Shown here piece by piece: positions 7,971 through 13,588 of a stretch of 25,815 nt of DNA (position 1 is the stretch's first letter; each line of letters starts with the position of its first letter). The stretch spans positions 1 to 25,815 of the forward strand of contig JAGGTW010000062.1 of the NCBI GenBank assembly GCA_021163585.1, given 5' to 3'. The position numbers and the translations under genes are program-made. The notes beneath the pieces are model-generated. The model searched no databases, was not told the DNA's origin, and saw only the letters and a list, made by a program, of their open reading frames with translations. This DNA comes from Desulfurococcales archaeon. Lineage in GTDB: Archaea; Thermoproteota; Thermoprotei_A; Sulfolobales; NBVN01.

Positions 7971-7984
7971 TTAAAATTAAATAG
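7971..7984 (+). promoter_or_regulatory. Probable TATA box for the RHH operon
   Basis: The A/T run TTAAAATTAAATAG lies about 35 nt before the GTG at 8014. The expected short leader includes GAGGGGAT at 8003-8010, a Shine-Dalgarno-like match directly before the start. Confidence 0.42.
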
Positions 7985-8013
7985 TATTGCTACGATATTT
8001 GTGAGGGGATGAT

Positions 8014-8238
8014 GTGAGACTCATGTTAGAGCCGAAGAACACTAAAGACACCACGGTAATTTCAGTTAAGTTGGACATGCTCATTGTAAATAAAATAGAA
8101 TTTCTTGTTAGGAAAGGGTACTTCAAAAGTAAAAGTGACTTTATTCGGCAAGCAGTTATGATTAAGCTCGCGAGAGATGGGTACCTGCCTGAAAGCGCTC
8201 TTAAGGTATTTGGGATTAGGGACTCAGGCGGTGCTTAG
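8014..8238 (+). CDS. Ribbon-helix-helix (CopG/Arc-type) DNA-binding protein
   Basis: A 74-residue protein with a classic RHH arrangement: a beta-strand (TTVISVKLD, 13-21), helix A (about 22-34), a turn containing K-G-Y-F-K-S-K, and helix B starting with SDFIRQAVM (41-49). Such proteins form dimers that insert the paired strand into the DNA major groove, usually as repressors. A GTG start at 8014 is preferred because GAGGGGAT precedes it; an in-frame ATG at 8023 is the alternative. It is the first gene of a three-gene unit with the finger protein (5 nt away) and the degenerate flavoprotein, and probably regulates its own unit or the divergent one. The family call is confident; the target is inferred. 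Confidence 0.78.
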   Translation: MRLMLEPKNTKDTTVISVKLDMLIVNKIEFLVRKGYFKSKSDFIRQAVMIKLARDGYLPESALKVFGIRDSGGA

Positions 8239-8243
8239 ATTAG

Positions 8244-8534
8244 ATGTCACTCTTCTGGGAGCCTAGGTGGGTCAGGGTTAAGGTTAGTTATGAAGGTGTA
8301 ACGATAATTACCTGTCAAGACCTAGTTAGTAAGTTATACATTTGTCCATTATGCACAGATATAGATAGAATATGTCCTGAGGGGCGTGAAACTAATATCT
8401 TAGTTGACAACATGGTTGCCTTCTTTAGTGTTGGGGATTTAATAAATCACCTGAGAACTCACGCCCACACACAGGCATTAAGACGTAAATTAATAAGTTT
8501 GAAGACAGAAGAACATGAAAAGGAGGAGGGTTAG
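8244..8534 (+). CDS. Small C2H2-like zinc-finger protein
   Basis: 96 residues. A possible zinc site is formed by Cys34 and Cys37 in YICPLC and by His69, His73 and His75 in LINHLRTHAH; a third Cys (44) lies in between. The spacing between the Cys pair and the His pair, about 31 residues, is much longer than in a standard C2H2 finger, with an inserted beta-hairpin-like stretch. The YICxLC start resembles the finger at 7228-7638. The tail is charged (EEHEKEEG). ATG at 8244, 5 nt after the RHH stop; its TAG overlaps the next GTG by one base, so the three genes look like one translationally coupled operon. It may act with the RHH protein, but this is inference. Confidence 0.66.
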   Translation: MSLFWEPRWVRVKVSYEGVTIITCQDLVSKLYICPLCTDIDRICPEGRETNILVDNMVAFFSVGDLINHLRTHAHTQALRRKLISLKTEEHEKEEG

Positions 8535-9535
8535 TGAAGAAGAGGGTATTTCTTGGCGAGTCATTCACAAACCTGCTGTGTTGTACGCTGAGCGAATTAT
8601 GTGAAGGTGACTTAATTGTTGATGTATGGAGAGGAGGGAGCTTACTCAATGGCTGGAACATCACGTTGTCTGGCGAATTAATATGTTTAGATAGAGTACC
8701 GCTTTTATGCAGGAGTGCCCGCCTCATAGAAAGCCTTGGCGGAGAGTCGGAAAGTATTGATGTCAGTGTGAACTTCATGGGTACTGAAGAAGGTTACAGG
8801 AGTAAGGTAACTTTAGAAGGCAAAGTAGTAATTCAACATGACTGGCTAATGGAGTACTCGGAAAGCAAGTACTCCGTTAAGGGAGGTTGGTGTAAGATGT
8901 ATAGAAGCCTGAAAAGACGTGCGAATATCTCAAGGATCTACGGTGAGGTCCAGAAAGTACTTCCTGATGACAGGACGTTAATAATTAAGAATTCTAAAAT
9001 AACCTATAGCAAGATACTTAATACTCTCCCATTGCCTTATGTGCTACGCAGGCTGACCAACAGCGATCTTAGTAAATATGCAGAAATTTTTAAGTACGTT
9101 TCATTTTATATTGTAACATTAATTATAAGGGAGGCGTTAGATTATTTGAAGTTAACATACGTAGGGAGAAAAGGCTTCTCTCTATCTGCAGTAGTTGAAG
9201 TACCAGGGAGGTACTTACTCAGCCGTGGCGATGGATATAAAGTACTTTACAGTTTCGTACCTGTGACTTTTAATTATTTGCGTGCTGAATTGTATCAGAA
9301 GGTAATGTCTGAACTAAGGAAGTTGAAGATCATTAAGTCCGATAATATTGTAGTTGCCGAAAGATCCTACTTTGAAAGGTATGGTCTATTAGGTGTAATT
9401 AAATCCGATTGCATAGAGCATATAAGTAAAGAACTCCGTAAGTTTGAGATTTACCTGAGTGGCAGACTAGGGTCATGGAGTGAAAAATCTATTTTAGATA
9501 TTCTGGCTAGTGTGAAAGATGTGAAAGCGTTATAG
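8534..9535 (+). CDS. Degenerate FAD/amine-oxidase-fold (UDP-galactopyranose-mutase-like) protein
   Basis: 333 residues. Several landmarks match the amine-oxidase/UGM/protoporphyrinogen-oxidase fold: VWRGGSLLNGW (31-41) where the E-R-x-x-x-x-G-G motif falls, KYSVKGGW (112-119) like the Y-P-x-G-G substrate strand, ILNTLPLP (161-168) like the S-T-I-P-L motif, and a C-terminal FEIYLSGRLGSW (304-315) like the G-R-F-G-x-W FAD motif. The N-terminal dinucleotide motif GxGxxG is absent, replaced by G-E-S-F-T-N (8-13), and overall it is about 80-100 residues shorter than usual. It probably no longer binds FAD by the normal route. GTG start overlaps the finger gene stop by 1 nt, placing it in the RHH operon. 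The fold assignment is from motif pattern only. Confidence 0.55.
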   Translation: MKKRVFLGESFTNLLCCTLSELCEGDLIVDVWRGGSLLNGWNITLSGELICLDRVPLLCRSARLIESLGGESESIDVSVNFMGTEEGYRSKVTLEGKVVIQHDWLMEYSESKYSVKGGWCKMYRSLKRRANISRIYGEVQKVLPDDRTLIIKNSKITYSKILNTLPLPYVLRRLTNSDLSKYAEIFKYVSFYIVTLIIREALDYLKLTYVGRKGFSLSAVVEVPGRYLLSRGDGYKVLYSFVPVTFNYLRAELYQKVMSELRKLKIIKSDNIVVAERSYFERYGLLGVIKSDCIEHISKELRKFEIYLSGRLGSWSEKSILDILASVKDVKAL

Positions 9536-9556
9536 TAGTGTCGGTAATTAATTCAC

Positions 9557-9883
9557 TTAAGTAACTGCTACGGCGTCGCTCAGTGGGTCCTTGTCATTAA
9601 AGGTAATGCCTATGGCTACTGACTCCTTTTGCACTTCTTCTCTGATCATTGACGATGATAAAATAAGGTCTATGAACTCACGTACAGACAGCCTCCTGTT
9701 TATTATATATTCAACGTTATTTACGACAACAACAGTCCTCAGCGACCTCGGGTTATAGTACGGTATGACGTAAACTTCAATACCGTAGTTCTTAAATATA
9801 GATTGTGCAGCCTGCCACGCAGTCTTAAGTATCTCTTCACTTAACTCACTATTATTTACTATTACAAGGACATCAATACTCAC
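9557..9883 (-). CDS. Small thioredoxin-fold-like protein (uncertain)
   Basis: 108 residues. The order strand (IDVLVIVNN), helix (SEEILKTAWQAAQSIFKN), strand (IEVYVIPYY), strand (TVVVVNNVEYIINRRL) and helix (SVREFIDLIL) resembles a thioredoxin-like core, and the V-V-V-N-N-V-E-Y-I-I-N-R-R-L-S segment looks like the cis-Pro half of glutaredoxin-like proteins. There is no CxxC or other cysteine, so it is not a redox thioredoxin. A GTG start at 9883 is chosen because GGTGGG precedes it and the TATA-like box at 9916-9926 would start transcription near 9895; an in-frame ATG at 9904 lies too close to that box. Divergent from the small gene at 9959 and convergent with the flavoprotein-like gene. Confidence 0.58.
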   Translation of the reverse strand: MSIDVLVIVNNSELSEEILKTAWQAAQSIFKNYGIEVYVIPYYNPRSLRTVVVVNNVEYIINRRLSVREFIDLILSSSMIREEVQKESVAIGITFNDKDPLSDAVAVT

Positions 9884-9915
9884 AAGCCCACCTATTAAGG
9901 TCATGCCATACTTAA

Positions 9916-9926
9916 TTTATTTTAAG
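9916..9926. promoter_or_regulatory. Probable shared TATA box of two divergent small genes
   Basis: TTTATTTTAAG and its complement are both TATA-like. The box is about 33-38 nt from each proposed start (9883 minus, 9959 plus), the usual distance for short-leader archaeal transcripts. Confidence 0.38.
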
Positions 9927-9958
9927 ACTTACGTCAAATGACTAAAGGGTAGGACTTA

Positions 9959-10213
9959 ATGATATGGTTTTCATATCTTATGACGCCGCTAGGACCTAAT
10001 TTAAGGATTAAAGGACGTGCTATTTTAGATATAGGTGAGGTAGATAAGCGCCTTAAGAATCTTGCCTCCTTATTTCCCTTAAAATTTGAGAGCTATAAGC
10101 GGGTAAGTATTGATGAATTAATGTTGCTAACTAACATAGATCCTGATGTAGCAGACCTGGCTAAGCTAGGTATTAAGCACTACGTGATACTTTCTTATCC
10201 TGATTCCCCCTAG
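9959..10213 (+). CDS. Hypothetical small protein
   Basis: 84 residues, not recognised. It begins with a hydrophobic strand (MIWFSYLMTPLGP) and contains a helix with a D-x-x-x-R-x-x-x-L-A pattern (about 28-42). No cysteine motif, signal peptide or membrane span is clear. ATG at 9959 lies about 35 nt from the shared A/T-rich box at 9916-9926, the only expression evidence. It is followed by a 316-nt gap before Hsp20. It could be a real small gene or a chance ORF; the balance slightly favours real. Confidence 0.5.
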   Translation: MIWFSYLMTPLGPNLRIKGRAILDIGEVDKRLKNLASLFPLKFESYKRVSIDELMLLTNIDPDVADLAKLGIKHYVILSYPDSP

Positions 10214-10529
10214 AGGACAGTTTTGCGACAGTTTAGAATGCTCTGTGAGGAGCCATATCTGCATGGAATTTGAAATACTGCTTACATTATCCGTAAGGTC
10301 GTTTCTAGTTTACCAGTAATAAGCTACTAAACAGTTTCTTGAAATAAACAGCACGCACTATTAGCACTAGATTAACCATACTACATTAAGGCAGATAGTA
10401 GAGACTGTTTTATTTAATATACGCTTGGGATTGGCAGAAAGTTGAAAAGACCACATAGTACAAGCAAGGTGCTTTGGTCTGCTGCCTCAACTTAATTAGG
10501 TCACTAAAGTATGTGTTAGTGGTGAGAAC
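10214..10529. other. 316-nt gap upstream of Hsp20
   Basis: No convincing gene on either strand. A minus-strand ORF at its right end runs antisense through Hsp20 and looks like a shadow. Two A/T boxes are present: TTTAATATA (10413-10421) and CTTAATTA (10491-10498), the second well placed for a start at 10530. A hairpin-forming stretch at 10433-10486 is listed separately. The first 200 nt show nothing I can name. Confidence 0.55.
10433..10486 (+). other. Possible RNA hairpin upstream of Hsp20
   Basis: Two nested pairings: GGCAG (10433-10437) with CTGCC (10482-10486), and AGACCA (10448-10453) with TGGTCT (10475-10480), interrupted by a 10-nt internal bulge on the left and one base on the right, with a 21-nt loop. 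If transcription starts from the TATA-like box at 10413-10421, it would lie in a long Hsp20 leader; otherwise it is upstream of the promoter. Confidence 0.3.
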
Positions 10530-11057
10530 ATGAGTAGGAGGAGAAGGAAGTCTATTTTTGATATATTTGATGATCTTTTTAGAGAGATAGAGGAGGAGTT
10601 TCGCGAGTTTTTCAGTGAAGCAGAGAGGGTGAGAGAGATTAAGGGTTTTGAGGAAGGTTTCAGGGAGGTTAGGGGGCCATTTATCTACGGATTTAGAATA
10701 ACGATTGGTCCAGATGGAAGACCTAAGGTTGAGGAATTCGGTAACATTAGGAGGGCTGGTGTAAGGCCTAAGATAAGTGAGGAGATAGAGCCCTTGGTTG
10801 ATGTGCTTGATGAAGGCGATAAGATTAGGGTAATAGCCGAAATGCCTGGTGTCGAGAAAAACAAGATCAGCTTGAAGGCGGTTGACAGGAAGCTGGTGAT
10901 CAAAGCGAGTAATCACAAGAAGTATTACAAAGAAATAGAGCTCCCCGATGAGGTAGACATTCAGAAGGCGAGAGCCAGTTACAGGAACGGTGTACTTGAG
11001 ATAATACTAGAAAAGAAAAGTAAGGAGAAGAAAGAGTTCGAAATAAAGATCGAGTAG
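10530..11057 (+). CDS. Small heat-shock protein, Hsp20/alpha-crystallin family
   Basis: 175 residues. ATP-independent chaperone that binds partly unfolded proteins in the cytoplasm and normally forms large oligomers. The N-terminal arm (1-85) is charged, with RRRR and a helical E-x-x-x-E-F-R-E-F-F stretch, followed by the alpha-crystallin beta-sandwich (about 88-170): PLVDVLDEGDKIRVIAEMPGV, then KLVIKAS and the G-V-L motif in RNGVLEIILEK near the end. The C-terminal I-x-I/V motif is represented by EIKIE. ATG at 10530 with GGTGAG at 10521-10526. Both TATA boxes in the upstream gap are possible promoters, and heat control is expected for the family but no operator was identified. Confidence 0.93.
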   Translation: MSRRRRKSIFDIFDDLFREIEEEFREFFSEAERVREIKGFEEGFREVRGPFIYGFRITIGPDGRPKVEEFGNIRRAGVRPKISEEIEPLVDVLDEGDKIRVIAEMPGVEKNKISLKAVDRKLVIKASNHKKYYKEIELPDEVDIQKARASYRNGVLEIILEKKSKEKKEFEIKIE

Positions 11058-11083
11058 CGAAGTAGTAGCATGACCTGGCAAAC

Positions 11084-11608
11084 CTACCTGAGCTCCTCCT
11101 CTACTACCTCTACATCTTTACCCTTAATTCCACTTCTTCCATAATAGTCCTCAATAATTAAGGTAAACTGCTTCTTACCTTCTGCAGCATCCATGATCTC
11201 TCTGACTTTACCGTGGCACTTGCTATCCTCCTCAAAGCATTCTGCCGGAACATGCTCCAGCACCCGGTGAAGGATCCCTTCGACAGTTGTTATGTATCCA
11301 GGAGCCGCAGGGCCTGGTGCTACTTCTATTCCTAGCTCAGGTATCCTTAAAAGAGCTGTTGAAGACTTAAGTACTAAAGCATTTAATTCTTTTTCACTCT
11401 TTACCTTCAGGATGATGCGCTTGGGTTTTCCGACATCTGCTACTGAGACATCCGTTCTCCTAAAACCACACTTACTGCAGACACCAGTTTCTATCAGTAT
11501 GTTCCTGAAAAACGGGACCTCATAAATGTATATGGTGACTTTGAATTTCTTTTCACCACAGTTAAGACACTCGATAACTTCTTCTCCAAGCAGTACTAGC
11601 TTAGGCAT
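11084..11608 (-). CDS. ZPR1-type zinc-finger protein
   Basis: 174 residues, a single archaeal ZPR1 module: a C4 zinc finger (Cys14, Cys17, Cys44, Cys47; CLNC then CSKC with 26 residues between) followed by the conserved beta-domain with ELGIEVAPGPAAPGYITTVEGIL. Eukaryotic ZPR1 binds the translation factor eEF1A; the archaeal role is not well established. The ORF runs to 11755, but the ATG at 11608 is chosen (11611 also possible) because a TATA-like box at 11627-11635 puts transcription start at about 11606 and the longer form would overlap the divergent membrane gene. Convergent with Hsp20. Confidence 0.88.
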   Translation of the reverse strand: MPKLVLLGEEVIECLNCGEKKFKVTIYIYEVPFFRNILIETGVCSKCGFRRTDVSVADVGKPKRIILKVKSEKELNALVLKSSTALLRIPELGIEVAPGPAAPGYITTVEGILHRVLEHVPAECFEEDSKCHGKVREIMDAAEGKKQFTLIIEDYYGRSGIKGKDVEVVEEELR

Positions 11609-11626
11609 CATACATAACCAATATTC

Positions 11627-11635
11627 ATTAAAAAT
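11627..11635. promoter_or_regulatory. Probable bidirectional TATA box (ZPR1 / membrane protein)
   Basis: ATTAAAAAT, read TTTTTAAT-like on the minus strand, is about 23-25 nt from both the ZPR1 ATG (11608) and the GTG at 11658. It suggests leaderless transcripts in both directions. Confidence 0.42.
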
Positions 11636-11657
11636 CTCGGGGCTATTATAGGATTTA

Positions 11658-12335
11658 GTGAAGTATATGGACATAACTAGTATTGTTGAGTTACTGAAGA
11701 ATACCTTAGCAGCTCCCTTGGGGATTTTTATTATAAGTGCGTTATCCAACGCCATACCATTTGTTAGTATACCGTACTTGGGGATAGTAGCTGGGTATGC
11801 GGCAATATATCAAGAGCTGGCAGACAAACTTGTACTTGTGCTTTGTTCGGCTGCTGGAGCTACGTTCGGTAAGTCCATAATATATCTCATCGGCAGAGCC
11901 TTCAGTGTAAAGTTGAGTGAGGTAAGTAGAAGGAACATTGAACTCTTTAAGAAGGTTGCGAGGAAATCTTTGTTTTTGGCTATTGTTGCATTCGCTGCTA
12001 CGCCGCTACCTGACGACATTCTCTATATACCTTTAGGTATTGTGAGATATCCTCTAATGATGTACTTTACAGCTATACTTATAGGTAAGACGGTGCTTAC
12101 TGCTGTGGTGATAATATACGCTTCAGGTCTCATAGAGCTGATGCGGGTTAATATCGCTTTGATACCGGTTTTAATAGCTATTACAGCGCTCCTAACATAC
12201 ATAATACTGAAGGTGGACTGGGCAAGAGTAGTTGAGACAACCTATGATAGAGGCATTGTAAAAGGAATTGAAGAATTCTTAAGTGAGCTCAATAAGGTTC
12301 TGGCAAAGCTGATTTACCGTACAAATCGGAAATAA
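11658..12335 (+). CDS. DedA/VTT-like integral membrane protein
   Basis: 225 residues with about five hydrophobic segments: roughly 16-50, 57-78, 104-122, 130-153 and 163-183. Resemblance to the SNARE-associated/VTT (DedA, TMEM41-like) family comes from GATFGKSIIYLIGR (67-80), like the family's G-x-x-x-G-x-x-x-x-Y-x-x-G-R, and ATPLPDDILYIPLG, like its F-x-P-x-P-x-x-x-x-x-x-x-G loop. The family is linked to lipid scrambling or flippase function, here inferred only. GTG at 11658 is the start; ATG at 11667 is the alternative. The last 47 nt overlap the end of the convergent amidohydrolase gene (12289-12335), both frames being used. Confidence 0.72.
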   Translation: MKYMDITSIVELLKNTLAAPLGIFIISALSNAIPFVSIPYLGIVAGYAAIYQELADKLVLVLCSAAGATFGKSIIYLIGRAFSVKLSEVSRRNIELFKKVARKSLFLAIVAFAATPLPDDILYIPLGIVRYPLMMYFTAILIGKTVLTAVVIIYASGLIELMRVNIALIPVLIAITALLTYIILKVDWARVVETTYDRGIVKGIEEFLSELNKVLAKLIYRTNRK

Positions 12336-13584
12336 CTTCGGAAACCTTCTGGTATGCCCTGCTGATTTCAGACCGCAATACAGTAGGTTTTCCATCCCTG
12401 ACAATTAATTTACCTCCTGCATAGAGCTCCTTAAGCCTCAGTTCGCCCTCTGCCAAAGCACTCATGAATTCACATATGAAAAACTGTGTTAATAGTGAGT
12501 ACGGTTTACTCTTAACTAAGTAACCTAACTTATCACCGACATCCCAGACAGCTACGTCAGCTGGTTCGCCGACACTCAAAGAGCCACTGCCGAATCCCAT
12601 AGACCTATAAGGTGCTGATGTAACCATGTAAAGTACGTCAAAGTAATCAGTACACTCTAATTTCTGGGCATAGAGGAAAGTCCTTAACTCATCCAGGGCA
12701 TTGTATGTTGGTGCTACATCAACGCCCAGTGCAATATCAACTCCTGTACTTCTGTAATTTTTCACATCAATTAATCCACTACCTAAGAGTATGTTAGACC
12801 TAGGTGAGTGAGCGATCACTACTGGCTTCCAGACTAAGTAGTTTGACCCGTCCAGGAGCCAAATTCCATGGGCTAATATGGTATCCACAGCGCCTAGCCC
12901 TACGTGCTCAAGGAAGTCACGGATACTCAGGCCAAAATACTTCGTTAAGTATGCGCTGTCAGCATAGACTTCACCAACATGCATGTGTAAACCAAGGCGT
13001 AACTCAATAGCTAGCTCAGTAATGTACTTCACCTGATCAGGAGTTAACAGCCTCGGCGTGCAAGGACCGAGCCTAACCGTGAAATCTGGTTTGTCGCGAA
13101 GACTTCGCGCTAATTTTAAATTCTCATTAATAGACTCCTCGAAACTATCATAGACACCTCCATTCATTATGGGTGTGCACAGGTCACCTTTAATACCTGC
13201 CTCCTCAATAGCTCTCGCAACATATTCCTCATTAAAATGCATGTCAGCTACGGCAGTAACACCGCTGCTGACGAGCTCATCAAGAGCTAACACTGCTGAG
13301 TAGTAACTTAATTCAGGCTCCTGCCTGAGAATTCTCTCCCAAGGCCAAGCGAAATTAAGTACCCAAGAATCTAAGTCACCGCCGTAGGTAATGGAGTGCC
13401 TGATAGGGTACAGGGCAAGGTGTGTGTGAAGGGATGCGAGCCCGTGAGTTATAGCAGTTGGTTTATCTTCTAAGCTTCCGGACTCAAAGGAAAGTGAGAT
13501 TATTTTACTGCCTTTGATCTTCAGGCAAGCATTTGTTAACACCAGGTACGGGTTAATAACTACTACAGAACTGCAGATCTCCAT
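12289..13584 (-). CDS. Amidohydrolase, MTA/SAH deaminase-like
   Basis: 431 residues of the metal-dependent amidohydrolase superfamily (TIM barrel plus flanking beta-sandwich). The metal and catalytic residues are intact: His53 and His55 (SLHTH), His201 (HMHVGE), Glu204, His238 (LAHG) and Asp288, spacing that closely matches the 5'-methylthioadenosine/S-adenosylhomocysteine deaminase group; HSPRSNILLGSG (258-269) is its substrate-loop signature. It would deaminate a purine nucleoside or related ring; the exact substrate is not readable. ATG at 13584 lies 4 nt after the AglB stop, so the longer ORF to 13662, which would overlap AglB, is rejected. The 3' end overlaps the convergent membrane gene by 47 nt. 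Confidence 0.86.
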   Translation of the reverse strand: MEICSSVVVINPYLVLTNACLKIKGSKIISLSFESGSLEDKPTAITHGLASLHTHLALYPIRHSITYGGDLDSWVLNFAWPWERILRQEPELSYYSAVLALDELVSSGVTAVADMHFNEEYVARAIEEAGIKGDLCTPIMNGGVYDSFEESINENLKLARSLRDKPDFTVRLGPCTPRLLTPDQVKYITELAIELRLGLHMHVGEVYADSAYLTKYFGLSIRDFLEHVGLGAVDTILAHGIWLLDGSNYLVWKPVVIAHSPRSNILLGSGLIDVKNYRSTGVDIALGVDVAPTYNALDELRTFLYAQKLECTDYFDVLYMVTSAPYRSMGFGSGSLSVGEPADVAVWDVGDKLGYLVKSKPYSLLTQFFICEFMSALAEGELRLKELYAGGKLIVRDGKPTVLRSEISRAYQKVSEVISDLYGKSALPEPY

Positions 13585-13588
13585 ACGA

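Larger units (their letters stand above)
7639..8013. other. 375-nt noncoding gap between divergent regulator units
   Basis: No ORF, tRNA-like or C/D-box-like element was found on either strand. The gap holds a minus-strand TATA-like box near 7678, a 9-bp inverted repeat at 7842-7877, and a plus-strand TATA-like box at 7971-7984. About 200 nt in the middle are otherwise unexplained, which is long for this compact genome. Confidence 0.6.

Noticed and set aside
7639..8013. tRNA or C/D-box RNA in the intergenic gap
   Set aside because: No T-loop GTTC-type arm and no paired C box (RTGATGA) and D box (CTGA) arrangement were found.
8425..8778. 117-residue minus-strand ORF over the finger/flavoprotein junction
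   Set aside because: Antisense to two coupled genes with a shared stop/start; no family signal.
10410..10916. 168-residue minus-strand ORF overlapping the Hsp20 gene
   Set aside because: It is antisense to the well-supported Hsp20 coding region, has biased composition and no recognisable domain or promoter.
12336..12400. Possible terminator after the DedA-like gene
   Set aside because: This stretch is coding for the convergent amidohydrolase and shows no clear T-rich end.
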